64,000 nt of DNA, taken from the NCBI GenBank assembly GCA_003367665.1, contig QKXI01000007.1:62001-126000 (forward strand), read 5' to 3'. The notes under the pieces are model-generated. The model was not told the DNA's origin. It worked only from the letters and a program-made list of their open reading frames with translations, and searched no databases. The stretch comes from Leifsonia sp. ku-ls. Lineage in GTDB: Bacteria > Actinomycetota > Actinomycetes > Actinomycetales > Microbacteriaceae. Numbering within the stretch: position 1 is the stretch's first letter; each line of letters begins with the position of its first letter. Positions 28,525 to 36,823 of the stretch are shown here, one piece after another. Made by a program: the position numbers and the translations under genes.

Positions 28525-29388
28525 TCAGCGCGCGGCGTCGAGCAGCTCGTCCTCCACGTCGGCGTCGGAGCGCTTCGCCCGGCGGCGGCGCTCCCGCTCC
28601 GCGGCCCGCGCCTTCTCGGCGGGGTCGTCCGAGTTCCGTTTCCTGTACTCGGTGACGAGGGCGTAGCCGAGGCCGAAGAAGCCGATCAGGGCGAAGATGA
28701 TCCACTGGATCATGTACGACCAGTGCAGCCCCTCGTCCTGCGTCGGGGGAGCGGTGACGGTCGGTGTCGGGGCGCTGGCGGGCGCCGGGTCCTCGGTGTC
28801 GAGCAGGCCGTACGCGCCGGTGTAGACGTCGGCGCCGCCGAGCTTCTGCTTCACTACGGAGAGCTGGATTGTGCCGACCTGGTCGCCCGCGGCCGTGCGA
28901 CCCGGGATGGCGGGCTCGCTCGCCTTCAGCCGCGCCACCACCGTGACGGTGCCGGTCGGAGCGGCCGGGACGTGGTCGGGGGAGTCGGTGCGGTTGCCGG
29001 TCGGCACCCAGCCGCGGTCGACGATGAAGAGCGAGCCGTCGGCGGTGCGCAGGGGGACGAGCACCTCGAAGCCGGGGCTGCCGTTGAAGGGCCGGTTGCG
29101 CACGAGCAGCTGCTTGTCGGGCTCGTATGTGCCCGTGACGGTGACCCGCGTCCACTCCTGCTTCGGCGAGTAGGAGGCGAGCGACGGCAGCTCCTGCGCG
29201 AGCGGGACCGGCGTGGAGTCGAAGTTGGCCGTCACCAGGGCGTTCGCGGCCGCCGCCTCCTTGCTGCGGGCGAGCTGCCAGTTCGAGAGGAAGCCGCAGG
29301 CGATGGCGAAGGCGATCGCGAAGGCCAGGTAGCCGAGCCAGCGCCGCGAGAACGCGAACCGCCAGCCGCCGCCCGCTCCGCCGCTCAC
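28525..29388 (-). CDS. SURF1-family cytochrome oxidase biogenesis protein
   Basis: SURF1 proteins assist heme a insertion into cytochrome c oxidase. The 287-residue product has the typical two transmembrane helices, one near the N-terminus (WLGYLAFAIAFAIACGFL) with the conserved NWQLARSKEA just after it, and one near the C-terminus (MIQWIIFALIGFFGLGYAL). Between them lie LVRNRPFNGSPGFEVLVPL and VDRGWVPTG. A basic tail ends the protein. The GTG at 29388 overlaps the stop of the preceding gene (GTGA). It fits with ctaA and ctaB elsewhere in the window. Confidence 0.92.
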   Translation of the reverse strand: MSGGAGGGWRFAFSRRWLGYLAFAIAFAIACGFLSNWQLARSKEAAAANALVTANFDSTPVPLAQELPSLASYSPKQEWTRVTVTGTYEPDKQLLVRNRPFNGSPGFEVLVPLRTADGSLFIVDRGWVPTGNRTDSPDHVPAAPTGTVTVVARLKASEPAIPGRTAAGDQVGTIQLSVVKQKLGGADVYTGAYGLLDTEDPAPASAPTPTVTAPPTQDEGLHWSYMIQWIIFALIGFFGLGYALVTEYRKRNSDDPAEKARAAERERRRRAKRSDADVEDELLDAAR

Positions 29389-29636
29389 GCCGTCGACCTG
29401 TCGCCGCCCGCGCCCTCGCCGCCCGCGCCCTCGGCCACCGGCACGACCCGGAGCGGGAACTCGCGGGCCGCGAGGAACTCGCGGAGGAAGTCGACGTGCT
29501 CCTCGCACGCGAGCCAGACCTTCACGCGGTCCTCGGCGTGGATGCGCGGGTTCCGCCACTCGAGGCGCCACGACGCGGTCGCGCGGCAGCCGGCGCGGGA
29601 GCACGTCAAGGGCTCCGGCGCGTCCATCCCGATCAC
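29385..29636 (-). CDS. Small Cys/His protein between DUF3099 and SURF1 genes
   Basis: An 83-residue protein I cannot name. It has a possible metal site: CSRAGC near the N-terminus and CEEHV about 35 residues later. An amphipathic helix (VDFLREFLAARE) and a Gly/Ala-rich tail follow. The GTG at 29636 is chosen because GGGAGGACAGGCC fits it and it overlaps the upstream stop as GTGA; the ATG three codons on is too far from that site. GTGA junctions at both ends tie it to the DUF3099 and SURF1 genes. Confidence 0.7.
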   Translation of the reverse strand: MIGMDAPEPLTCSRAGCRATASWRLEWRNPRIHAEDRVKVWLACEEHVDFLREFLAAREFPLRVVPVAEGAGGEGAGGDRSTA

Positions 29637-29944
29637 GGCCTGTCCTCCCGGTCGTCGTCGCTCCGCCGGGGCTGCGGAGGCGTCAGGGGAACGATACCGC
29701 CCGGACGCTGGACATCCACCCGGCCCTGCTCGACGGAGACGTTGGCGATGACCACGGCGAAGTACGGCAGGAAGATCGCGCCCACCAGGGGGACGGCCGC
29801 CCACCAGCCCGGGACGAGCACGGCGACGATCAGGCAGACCACGCGGATGCTCATGGCGACCGAATACTTGATCATCCGGTGCCGTCTCTCCTCATCGGGC
29901 GAGAGGGGGAGACTCGTGATCGACGGTGCTGAGGGCTTCTTCAT
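29633..29944 (-). CDS. DUF3099 membrane protein
   Basis: A 103-residue protein of the actinobacterial DUF3099 family. The N-terminal part ITSLPLSPDEERRHRMIKY is characteristic and is followed by two close hydrophobic spans (VVCLIVAVLVPGWWAAVPLV and IFLPYFAVVIANV). The function is unknown. The ATG has GGAGG eight bases upstream. It starts the trio DUF3099, Cys/His protein, SURF1, each joined by GTGA overlaps, and is divergent from fabG. Confidence 0.85.
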   Translation of the reverse strand: MKKPSAPSITSLPLSPDEERRHRMIKYSVAMSIRVVCLIVAVLVPGWWAAVPLVGAIFLPYFAVVIANVSVEQGRVDVQRPGGIVPLTPPQPRRSDDDREDRP

Positions 29945-29969
29945 GTGCGTTGCCTCCAGCGTACGTCCA

Positions 29970-30000
29970 TAAACTTGGGTTCGGCCCCGCTCGGGCCGAA
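29970..30000 (+). promoter_or_regulatory. fabG promoter with palindrome at the predicted start point
   Basis: TAAACT (29970-29975) is a good -10 candidate. A perfect 8-base inverted repeat, TTCGGCCC/GGGCCGAA (29980-29987 and 29993-30000), begins where transcription should start. It could be an operator or form a 5'-end hairpin in the mRNA. fabG itself starts 30 bases further on, after GAAGGGAAGCGC. Confidence 0.45.
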
Positions 30001-30030
30001 TCCGCAGCAAGCAGTCTTGAAGGGAAGCGC

Positions 30031-30741
30031 ATGACCACGCCACGCACCGTCCTCGTCACCGGGGGCAACCGGGGGATCGGCTACGCCATCGCCGAGGAGT
30101 TCATCGCGCAGGGGCACCGCGTCGCGGTCACCGCGCGATCCGGCGAGGGCCCGGCGGGCGCGCTGACCGTGCGGGCGGATGTGACCGACAGCGCCTCCGT
30201 CGACGCCGCCTTCACCGAGGCGGAGGAGAAGCTCGGCCCGGTGGAGGTCGTGGTCGCGAACGCGGGCATCACCAAGGACACGCTGCTCATGCGCATGACC
30301 GACGAGGAGTTCGACTCGGTCATCGAGACGAACCTCGGCGGCGCCTTCCGCGTGGTGAAGCGCGCGAACAAGGGGATGCTGAAGGCGCGCTTCGGCCGCA
30401 TCGTGCTCATCTCGAGCGTGGTGGGGCTGTTCGGCGGCGCCGGCCAGGTCAACTACGCCTCGTCGAAGGCGGCGCTCGTCGGCATGGCGCGGTCGATCAC
30501 GCGCGAGCTCGGCGCGCGCGGCATAACCGCGAACGTCGTGGCGCCCGGCTTCATCGAGACCGACATGACGGCCGCGCTGCCCGAGGCGCAGCAAACCGAG
30601 TACAAGAAGAGCATCCCGGCCGGCCGGTTCGCCGCGCCCTCCGAGGTCGCCAAGGCCGTCGCCTGGCTCGCCTCCGATGACGCCGCCTACATCTCCGGCG
30701 CCGTCATCCCCGTCGACGGCGGCCTCGGCATGGGCCACTGA
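30031..30741 (+). CDS. fabG: 3-oxoacyl-[acyl-carrier-protein] reductase
   Basis: Short-chain dehydrogenase of 236 residues, most likely the NADPH-dependent beta-ketoacyl-ACP reductase of fatty-acid elongation. The cofactor motif is TGGNRGIG (residues 10-17), NAG follows, and the catalytic Ser, Tyr and Lys lie in LISSVVG and YASSKAALVG. The C-terminal GAVIPVDGGLGMGH is typical of FabG. The ATG at 30031 has GAAGGGAAG upstream. No inhA-like enoyl reductase follows. Another SDR function cannot be excluded. Confidence 0.88.
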   Translation: MTTPRTVLVTGGNRGIGYAIAEEFIAQGHRVAVTARSGEGPAGALTVRADVTDSASVDAAFTEAEEKLGPVEVVVANAGITKDTLLMRMTDEEFDSVIETNLGGAFRVVKRANKGMLKARFGRIVLISSVVGLFGGAGQVNYASSKAALVGMARSITRELGARGITANVVAPGFIETDMTAALPEAQQTEYKKSIPAGRFAAPSEVAKAVAWLASDDAAYISGAVIPVDGGLGMGH

Positions 30742-30747
30742 CCGCTT

Positions 30748-30822
30748 TCCCCTCATCGCTTCCTCACTTAATCCGCCGAAATCGACCCAGAGGGCGGATT
30801 AATCGAGGAAGCGATGAGGGGA
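30748..30822. repeat. Long palindromic repeat (TTCCTCGG family) between fabG and serB
   Basis: Arms of 18 perfect pairs (30748-30765 with 30805-30822), two mismatched positions, then 10 more pairs (30768-30777 with 30793-30802) enclose a 15-base loop. The right half contains GGCGGATTAATCGAGGAAG, nearly the same as in the copy at 25702-25771. It fills the gap between two convergent genes and could stop transcription both ways. Confidence 0.85.
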
Positions 30823-30829
30823 GACGGGG

Positions 30830-31492
30830 TCAGCCGCGGAGGCCCAGGAGGGGGAGGACCTGGGAGAGGTCGGGGCGGTCGATCACGACGTCGGCCTCGG
30901 CGCGGACGCGCGGCTTGGCGTTGAAGGCGACGGCGAGGCCGGCCTGGGCCATCATGCGCAGGTCGTTCGCGCCGTCGCCGATCGCGACGGTCTGCCGCAA
31001 GTGGACGCCGGCGTCGGCCGCCCAGAACAGCAGCGCCTGCGCCTTCGCGGCCGCATCCACCACCGGCCCGTCGACCTCGCCGGTGAGCACGCCGTCCGCC
31101 ACCACCAGGCGGTTGGCGCGCCAGTGGTCGAGGCCCAGCCGCTCGCCGATCGGGTCGAGCAGCTCGTGGAAGCCGCCGGAGACGACGCCGACGACGCCGC
31201 CCGCGGCGTGCACGCCCTCGATCAGCTCCGGCACGCCGTCGGTGACCCGGATGCGCTCACCGACGTGGTGGAACACCTCGGCGGGCAACCCGGCGAGGGT
31301 GCGGACGCGCTCCCGCAGGCTCTCCTCGAAGTCGAGCTCGCCGCGCATCGCCCGCTCGGTGATCTCGGCGACCTCCGTGCGGGAGCCCGCCTCTTCGGCG
31401 AGCAGCTCGATCACCTCGTCCTGGAGCAGGGTGGAGTCCGCGTCGAGGACGACGAGCACGGACGCGTCTCTGTGGTGGGGTGAGCCGGTCAT
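30830..31492 (-). CDS. serB: Phosphoserine phosphatase
   Basis: HAD-superfamily enzyme making serine from phosphoserine; 220 residues, without the ACT domains of mycobacterial SerB2. HAD motif 1 is LDADSTLL, with the nucleophile Asp near residue 16; [12 protein letters not shown] is motif 2 and [10 protein letters not shown] is motif 4. The ATG overlaps the glgC stop by four bases, so it is translated after glgC, an unusual pairing of serine and glycogen genes. Confidence 0.92.
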   Translation of the reverse strand: MTGSPHHRDASVLVVLDADSTLLQDEVIELLAEEAGSRTEVAEITERAMRGELDFEESLRERVRTLAGLPAEVFHHVGERIRVTDGVPELIEGVHAAGGVVGVVSGGFHELLDPIGERLGLDHWRANRLVVADGVLTGEVDGPVVDAAAKAQALLFWAADAGVHLRQTVAIGDGANDLRMMAQAGLAVAFNAKPRVRAEADVVIDRPDLSQVLPLLGLRG

Positions 31493-32733
31493 GGAACGAC
31501 GTGCACGCCCTTGCCGACCACGGTGATCCCGGAATCGGTGACCGTGAAGCCGCGCGCCCGGTCGCGCGCCGGGTCGACGCCGATCTGGGCGCCCTCGGCG
31601 ACCACCACGTCCTTGTCGAGGATGGCCCGGCCGACGAACGCGTTCGGCTCGATGACCGCGCGCTCGAACACCACGGAGTCGACGACCTTCGCGCCCGAGT
31701 CCACCTTCGCCCACGGCCCGAGCACGCTGCGCTCCAGGTGGGCGCCCGAGATGACGGAGCCCAGCGAGACGATGGAGTCGATGGTCGTGCCGAGCGCGCC
31801 GCGTCCGTCGCGCACGATCTTCGCCGGCGGCGAGTTGAGCACCTGGCTGAAGATCGGCCAGCTGTTGTTGTAGAGGTTGAAGATCGGCAGTGCCGAGATG
31901 AGGTCCTGGTGGGCCTCGAAGAACGAGTCGATCGTTCCCACATCGCGCCAGTAGTAGCGGTCGCGGTCGGTCGAGCCGGGGACGTCGTTGTTGTTGAAGT
32001 CGTAGACGGCCGCCTCGCCGCGCGCCACGAAGTCCGGGATGATGTCGCCGCCCATGTCGTGGTTGGAGTCGGGCCGGTCGCCGTCGCGCACGACGGCGTC
32101 GATGAGCGCGTCGGCGTCGAAGACGTAGTTGCCCATGGAGGCGAGCACCTCGTCCGGCGAGTCGGGCAGCCCGACCGGGTCGCGCGGCTTCTCGCGGAAG
32201 GCGCCGATGCGGTCCGGTCGCTCCGGCTCCACCTCGATCACGCCGAACTGGTCGGCCAGCGAGATCGGCTGGCGGATGGCGGCCACGGTCGCGGGCGCCC
32301 CCGAGGCGATGTGGGCCTCGATCATCTGGCCGAAGTCCATCCGGTAGACGTGGTCGGCGCCGACCACGACGACGATGTCGGGCTTCTCGTCGCGGAGCAG
32401 GTTGAGGCTCTGCAGGATGGCGTCCGCCGATCCGCTGAACCAGCGCTTGCCGAGCCGCTGCTGGGCCGGGACGGAGGCGACGTAGGAGTTCGTGATGCCG
32501 TCGAGCCGCCAGGTCTGCGACACGTGCCGGTCGAGGCTGTGCGACTTGTACTGCGTGAGCACGACGATCTGGCGCAGCTGCGAGTTGATCAGGTTCGACA
32601 GGGCGAAGTCGATGAGGCGGTACTGCCCGCCGAACGGGACGGCGGGCTTCGCCCGGTCCGCCGTCAACGGCATCAGCCGCTTTCCCTCTCCGCCCGCGAG
32701 GACGATGCCGAAGATCTTCTTGCCTGGTGCCAT
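31489..32733 (-). CDS. glgC: Glucose-1-phosphate adenylyltransferase
   Basis: Makes ADP-glucose from ATP and glucose 1-phosphate, the committed step of bacterial glycogen synthesis; 414 residues. The nucleotide motif [20 protein letters not shown] is at residues 13-32, with [14 protein letters not shown] next, and the C-terminal left-handed beta-helix region follows. The family is usually allosteric. The ATG is preceded by a TACTGT box at leaderless distance. It is divergent from glgA with 47 bases between them and coupled to serB. Confidence 0.96.
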   Translation of the reverse strand: MAPGKKIFGIVLAGGEGKRLMPLTADRAKPAVPFGGQYRLIDFALSNLINSQLRQIVVLTQYKSHSLDRHVSQTWRLDGITNSYVASVPAQQRLGKRWFSGSADAILQSLNLLRDEKPDIVVVVGADHVYRMDFGQMIEAHIASGAPATVAAIRQPISLADQFGVIEVEPERPDRIGAFREKPRDPVGLPDSPDEVLASMGNYVFDADALIDAVVRDGDRPDSNHDMGGDIIPDFVARGEAAVYDFNNNDVPGSTDRDRYYWRDVGTIDSFFEAHQDLISALPIFNLYNNSWPIFSQVLNSPPAKIVRDGRGALGTTIDSIVSLGSVISGAHLERSVLGPWAKVDSGAKVVDSVVFERAVIEPNAFVGRAILDKDVVVAEGAQIGVDPARDRARGFTVTDSGITVVGKGVHVVP

Positions 32734-32740
32734 GCCCCTA

Positions 32741-32746
32741 ACAGTA
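32741..32746 (-). promoter_or_regulatory. Candidate -10 box for glgC, leaderless spacing
   Basis: On the minus strand this reads TACTGT and ends seven bases before the glgC ATG. The short 47-base divergent gap must hold both promoters; on the plus strand TGTACT or TACTAG near 32763-32770 is the glgA candidate. Confidence 0.4.
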
Positions 32747-32780
32747 GAGGCGAAGTGTTCGCTGTACTAGCGTTTTGGTC

Positions 32781-33971
32781 ATGCGCGTCGATCTTCTGAC
32801 CCGGGAGTACCCGCCGGACATCTACGGCGGCGCCGGGGTCCACGTGACCGAGCTCGTGCGGGCCCTCCGGGCCGACACCGAGGTCGTGGTGCGTGCCTTC
32901 GGCGAGCCCCGGGAGGAGGCGGACACGGCCTCCTACCGCGTCCCCGCCGAGCTGCGGGACGCGAACGGCGCCATCGCCACCCTCGGCGTCGACCTGCAGA
33001 TGGCGCAGGACTGCGGTGGAGCCGACATCGTGCACTCGCACACCTGGTACGCGAACGGCGCCGGTCATCTGGCGAAGCTGCTGCACGGCGTCCCGCACGT
33101 CGTCACCGCGCACAGCCTCGAGCCGCTGCGGCCGTGGAAGGCGGAGCAGCTGGGCGGCGGCTACCGCGTGTCCAGTTGGATCGAGAAGACCGCGTTCGAG
33201 GCGGCCGACACCGTGATCGCGGTGAGCGACGGGATGCGGCGCGACATCCTCGCCTCGTACCCCGCGCTCGACCCCACCAAGGTGGTGACGATCTACAACG
33301 GCATCGACCTGGAGCGTTGGCAGCCGCTGCGCGACGACGACCGGGCGCGCGCGCTCGGCATCGACCCGACGCGGCCCGCGGTCGTCTTCGTGGGCCGCAT
33401 CACGCGCCAGAAGGGCCTGCCGTACCTGCTCCGCGCCGCCCGCATGCTGCCGCCGGAGGTCCAGGTCATCCTGTGCGCCGGCGCGCCCGACACGCCGGAG
33501 ATCCTCGCGGAGGTGACGGGCCTCGTGGAGCAGCTGCAGTCCGAGCGCGACGGCGTGGTCTGGATCGACCGGCTGCTGCCCAACGACGAGCTGCGGATCG
33601 CGCTCACCGCGTCGACCGTGTTCGTCTGCCCGTCGATCTACGAGCCGCTCGGCATCGTCAACCTGGAGGCCATGGCGTGCGGTCTGCCCGTCGTGGGCAC
33701 CGCCACCGGCGGCATCCCCGAGGTGATCGTGGACGGCGTCACCGGGCGACTGGTGCCCATCCAGCAGCTGCAGGACGGCACAGGGACGCCGACCGACCCG
33801 GAGGCGTTCGTGGCCGACCTGGCGGCGGCCCTGACCGAGGTGGTCTCCGACCCGGCGCGCGCCGCCGAGATGGGGCGCGCCGGCCGGGAGCGGGCCGAGA
33901 CGTCGTTCAGCTGGGCCGCCATCGCGGAGCAGACGCTCGACGTGTACCGGTCGCTGACGAGTCGTCACTGA
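32781..33971 (+). CDS. glgA: Glycogen synthase / alpha-maltose-1-phosphate synthase, GT4 family
   Basis: Glycosyltransferase of 396 residues using ADP-glucose. The GT4 features are YGGAGVHVTELVRAL near the N-terminus, VGRITRQKGLPYLLRAA, and the donor-binding end motif SIYEPLGIVNLEAMACGLPV with its two conserved Glu. The mycobacterial homologue (Rv1212c, also next to glgC) was shown to act as GlgM, making maltose 1-phosphate, so this role is likely here. The ATG at 32781 gives the normal N-terminus; a TTG two codons earlier is possible. Confidence 0.92.
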   Translation: MRVDLLTREYPPDIYGGAGVHVTELVRALRADTEVVVRAFGEPREEADTASYRVPAELRDANGAIATLGVDLQMAQDCGGADIVHSHTWYANGAGHLAKLLHGVPHVVTAHSLEPLRPWKAEQLGGGYRVSSWIEKTAFEAADTVIAVSDGMRRDILASYPALDPTKVVTIYNGIDLERWQPLRDDDRARALGIDPTRPAVVFVGRITRQKGLPYLLRAARMLPPEVQVILCAGAPDTPEILAEVTGLVEQLQSERDGVVWIDRLLPNDELRIALTASTVFVCPSIYEPLGIVNLEAMACGLPVVGTATGGIPEVIVDGVTGRLVPIQQLQDGTGTPTDPEAFVADLAAALTEVVSDPARAAEMGRAGRERAETSFSWAAIAEQTLDVYRSLTSRH

Positions 33972-33988
33972 TCGCCGCCCGGCGCAGG

Positions 33989-33994
33989 TAGGCT
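33989..33994 (+). promoter_or_regulatory. Candidate -10 box for the ABC ATPase gene
   Basis: TAGGCT ends seven bases before the ATG at 34002. GGAGGG stands right against the ATG, too close to serve as a normal ribosome binding site, so a leaderless transcript is likely. Confidence 0.4.
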
Positions 33995-34001
33995 GGAGGG
34001 C

Positions 34002-34802
34002 ATGGCCGACAGCGTTCTCCGACTTTCCGACGTGTCCGTTGTGCGGGACGGCAACCCCGTCCTGAAGGGAATCGACTGGGCGGTCGAGCCGGACGAGCGG
34101 TGGGTCATCCTGGGCCGGAACGGCGCGGGCAAGACCACGCTGCTGCAGGTCGCCGCCGCGGCGTTGCACCCGAGCTCCGGCGAGGCCGTGGTGCTCGGCG
34201 AGTCGGTGGGCCACACGGACCTGGCCGAGCTGCGCCCGCTGCTCGGCTTCGCCTCCAGTGCCCTCGCCCGTCGCATCCCGCGCAACGAGCGGGTGCTGGA
34301 CGTGGTGATGACGGCCGCCTACGCCGTCACCGGCCGCTGGAACGAGCTGTACGAGGACATCGACGAGCGTCGCGCGCACCGCGTGCTCTCCGAGTGGCAC
34401 CTCGACCACCTGGCGGAGCGGACGTTCGGCAGCCTCTCCGACGGCGAGCAGAAGCGCGTGCAGATCGCACGCTCGGTGATGACCGACCCCGAGATCCTGC
34501 TGCTCGACGAGCCGGCCGCGAGCCTCGACCTCGGCGGCCGCGAGGAGCTGCTGCAGCTGCTCGGCGGCTACGCGAGCGACCCGAAGTCGCCCGCGATCGT
34601 GATGGTGACGCACCACGTGGAGGAGATCCCGCAGGCGTTCAACCGCGCGCTGCTGCTCAAGGACGGCGAGATCATCGCGAAGGGTCCCATCGCCGAGGTG
34701 CTCACGAGCGACAACCTCAGCCGCACGTTCGACATCGAGGTGGAGATCGCCGAGACCGACGGTCGCTACACGGCGCGGGCGCGCCAGGCCGTCGCGGACT
34801 GA
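34002..34802 (+). CDS. ABC transporter ATP-binding protein
   Basis: Single ABC ATPase domain, 266 residues: Walker [11 protein letters not shown], signature [16 protein letters not shown], Walker [13 protein letters not shown] and H-loop VTHHVEE. It resembles the stand-alone ATPases related to ModF and to Rv3041c of Mycobacterium tuberculosis, which lies beside serB2; a serB gene lies near here too. No permease gene is adjacent, so transported substrate and partners are unknown. Confidence 0.85.
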   Translation: MADSVLRLSDVSVVRDGNPVLKGIDWAVEPDERWVILGRNGAGKTTLLQVAAAALHPSSGEAVVLGESVGHTDLAELRPLLGFASSALARRIPRNERVLDVVMTAAYAVTGRWNELYEDIDERRAHRVLSEWHLDHLAERTFGSLSDGEQKRVQIARSVMTDPEILLLDEPAASLDLGGREELLQLLGGYASDPKSPAIVMVTHHVEEIPQAFNRALLLKDGEIIAKGPIAEVLTSDNLSRTFDIEVEIAETDGRYTARARQAVAD

Positions 34803-34821
34803 GTTCCCACGGCCGATCTGC

Positions 34822-34957
34822 TAGACTCGATAGCTGGCCCCCGGAGTTCGGCGCGTCATCCCGACGCCGATCGCCTCCGCGGGTGAACAAGCTTCCCGTC
34901 CACGCGGTCTGCGCGGACACGACCGAACCGACTACTAGCTGCAACAAGGAAGTCCTG
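34822..34957 (+). promoter_or_regulatory. Promoter and long leader of rpmE2
   Basis: TAGACT (34822-34827) is the -10 candidate. The leader of about 125 bases before the ATG holds no gene but ends with a good ribosome binding site (AAGGAAGTCCTG). Leaders of this size on ribosomal-protein genes often carry autoregulatory structure, but no known element was recognised, nor a Zur-type operator. Confidence 0.35.
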
Positions 34958-35209
34958 ATGAAGACTGGCATCCACCCCGACTACGCCCCCGTGGTTTTCC
35001 GCGACCTGGCCTCGGGTGCGACGTTCCTCACCCGTTCCACCGTCTCGAGCGACAAGACGATCGAGTGGGAGGACGGCAACACCTACCCGGTGATCGACGT
35101 CGAGATCTCGTCCGAGTCGCACCCGTTCTACACGGGCAAGCAGCGCATCCTCGACTCGGCCGGCCGCGTCGAGAAGTTCAACTCGCGCTACAAGAACTTC
35201 GGCAAGTAA
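34958..35209 (+). CDS. rpmE2: 50S ribosomal protein L31 type B (bL31, zinc-free form)
   Basis: Large-subunit ribosomal protein of 83 residues. It begins [16 protein letters not shown] and ends SRYKNFGK, both typical of type B L31, and has no cysteines, so it is the C-minus form that needs no zinc. In some bacteria this form replaces zinc-binding L31 under zinc shortage. The ATG follows AAGGAAG and the gene is followed by a strong hairpin. Confidence 0.95.
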   Translation: MKTGIHPDYAPVVFRDLASGATFLTRSTVSSDKTIEWEDGNTYPVIDVEISSESHPFYTGKQRILDSAGRVEKFNSRYKNFGK

Positions 35210-35230
35210 CCCGCCGCATCGGTACCACCG

Positions 35231-35259
35231 CGAAAGCCTCGCCTCCGGCGAGGCTTTCG
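35231..35259 (+). terminator. Hairpin terminator after rpmE2
   Basis: A perfect 13-base-pair stem (35231-35243 with 35247-35259) has a 3-base loop and begins 22 bases after the rpmE2 stop. Only a short TCGT tail follows. Confidence 0.78.
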
Positions 35260-35285
35260 TCGTATACAGGGGAGACGGAGGACGG

Positions 35286-35561
35286 GTGAACGACGCACCG
35301 CTGGCCGGCCTGATCATCTGGGCGCTGGCGGGTGCCGGCTTCACCGCCCTCGGGGTCTACGGTCTCCGCCATCCCGATCGCCTCGCCGACTTCTTCCGCG
35401 GTCAGGGCGCCAGCTTCTTCGGAAAGAAGGTCGCGGATCGCGTCTACACCGTGCGCAACCAACGGTGGGCGCTGATCATGTTCGTGATTGTCGGGCCGAT
35501 CTTCGTGCTGGCCGGCGTCGGCACCATCGTCGCTCGGATCATCGGTTGGATCATCGGCTAG
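35286..35561 (+). CDS. Small two-helix membrane protein
   Basis: A 91-residue protein with a hydrophobic span near residues 6-25 (LAGLIIWALAGAGFTALGVY) and another near 63-90 (LIMFVIVGPIFVLAGVGTIV). They are joined by a basic, aromatic loop with YTVRNQRW. I cannot assign a family. The GTG start has GGAGACGGAGG upstream. It lies alone between the rpmE2 terminator and a convergent membrane-protein gene. Confidence 0.7.
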   Translation: MNDAPLAGLIIWALAGAGFTALGVYGLRHPDRLADFFRGQGASFFGKKVADRVYTVRNQRWALIMFVIVGPIFVLAGVGTIVARIIGWIIG

Positions 35562-35603
35562 CCAGCGACTGCCGTCCGACCCACCCATCCCCTCGGGCAC
35601 CGG

Positions 35604-35642
35604 CGTCGGAGATTCGCGGCGGCGGCCATCGGATCTCCGACG
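35604..35642. terminator. Inverted repeat between convergent small membrane-protein genes
   Basis: Perfect 10-base arms CGTCGGAGAT and ATCTCCGACG (35604-35613 and 35633-35642) have a 19-base spacer. The position between two gene ends suggests a two-way terminator. The rest of 35562-35702 shows nothing clear. Confidence 0.5.
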
Positions 35643-35702
35643 ATGGGCAGAACGGATGGAGATTCCGGGCGTGTCGCCCTGCAGAACGTGGGCGTCCCGC
35701 GA

Positions 35703-36023
35703 TCAGGAGGTCGAGTACTGGATCCCGGCGTTCGCGAACGCGGCGATGAAGATGATCCCGAAGATGATTCCCAGTGCGAGGGAGATGAAGCCGATGATGA
35801 CCGCGGCCAGCGCGAGGCCGCGGCCCTGCTCGCCGGTGCGCTTGATCTGGGACAGGGCGACAAAGCCCAGGATGATGCCCAGGATGCTGATGAAGAACGT
35901 GGCGACGAACGCCACGATCGACATGGTGTTCCAGCCCGGCTGCCCCGAGGCGCCGTACGGCTGGCCGTACTGCGGCTGCTGCTGCGGCGGGAGGGGCTGC
36001 GGGTTCAGGTTCGAGTCGCTCAT
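35703..36023 (-). CDS. DUF4190 membrane protein
   Basis: A 106-residue protein with a Pro/Gln/Tyr-rich cytoplasmic head (NPQPLPPQQQPQYGQPYG) followed by two hydrophobic spans (STMSIVAF-type start, then ISILGIILGFVALSQI and GFISLALGIIFGIIFIAAF). The LGFVALSQIKRTGEQGRGLA loop is characteristic of DUF4190 proteins, whose function is unknown. The ATG is at 36023. It is probably expressed alone, convergent with the gene at 35286. Confidence 0.82.
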   Translation of the reverse strand: MSDSNLNPQPLPPQQQPQYGQPYGASGQPGWNTMSIVAFVATFFISILGIILGFVALSQIKRTGEQGRGLALAAVIIGFISLALGIIFGIIFIAAFANAGIQYSTS

Positions 36024-36089
36024 GCGGCAGACACTAGCGGTCCGGGGAGACCCCAGCTAGCCCCCAGCGGAGGGGGAAGCGCGGCCGGC

Positions 36090-36776
36090 TCAGCGGATCG
36101 GCCAGGCGCCGGAGGTCGTGAACTGCGGGTCGCGCTCGCGGCGCATGTACTCCTGGAAGTCGGCCGCCTGCTCCCGGCACCAGTCGACCTGACGGCGGTG
36201 CAGCTCGGCCGCCTCCAGCGCGAGGGCCTCGGCGTGGATGCGGGCGAGCGCCTGCGCCACGCGGCCCGCGGCGATCGCGTCGGCTCCGGCGTCGTGCGCG
36301 GCGATCAGGTCGACGCCGTAGTGGGTGGCGGTCATCGTGAGGGTGCGCTTGCCGCGGCGGTACTTGTCCACCGCCTTGTCGATCACCAGCGGGTCGACGA
36401 TCGGGCCGGGCGAGACCAGCGGGGCGACGCCGTGCCGGCGAGCCTCCCGGTCGAGCAGGGTGAAGTCGTACGGGGCGTTGTACGCGACCACGGGGATGCC
36501 GCGCTCGAACAGGCTGCGCAGCTGCGCGACGATCGCGGCGACCGCTCGGGCCGGGTCCATGCCCAGCTCCCGCGCGCGCTCGGTGGTGATGCCGTGCACG
36601 GCCGTGGCCTCCGCCGGGATCTCCACGCCGGGGTCGACGAGCCAGTCGCGGCGACGCAGCACCGTGCCGTCCTCGTCGAGCAGTCCCACGTGCGCCGTCA
36701 CGATGCGGGCCGACTCCACGTCGATGCCCGTCGTCTCCAAATCGAACACCCCGAGTCGCTGATGCCACGTGCCCAT
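36090..36776 (-). CDS. DnaQ-like 3'-5' exonuclease (DEDDh)
   Basis: 228-residue exonuclease-domain protein. The DEDDh residues can be placed: Asp and Glu in VFDLETTGID (residues 11-14), Asp in YNAPYDFTLLD, and the His and Asp in AHDAGADAIAAGRVAQ. Such stand-alone proteins degrade DNA or RNA ends or act like the proofreading subunit of DNA polymerase III. No polymerase gene is adjacent. The ATG at 36776 gives the normal N-terminus just before strand 1. Confidence 0.88.
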   Translation of the reverse strand: MGTWHQRLGVFDLETTGIDVESARIVTAHVGLLDEDGTVLRRRDWLVDPGVEIPAEATAVHGITTERARELGMDPARAVAAIVAQLRSLFERGIPVVAYNAPYDFTLLDREARRHGVAPLVSPGPIVDPLVIDKAVDKYRRGKRTLTMTATHYGVDLIAAHDAGADAIAAGRVAQALARIHAEALALEAAELHRRQVDWCREQAADFQEYMRRERDPQFTTSGAWPIR

Positions 36777-36823
36777 GCCTCAACGCTAGGCACGACCACC
36801 GTCACTCCCTCGGCCGCCACGCC

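Noticed and set aside
34830-34957. Zur-type operator before rpmE2
   Set aside because: Zinc-free L31 genes are often Zur-controlled, but no suitable AT-rich palindrome is present.
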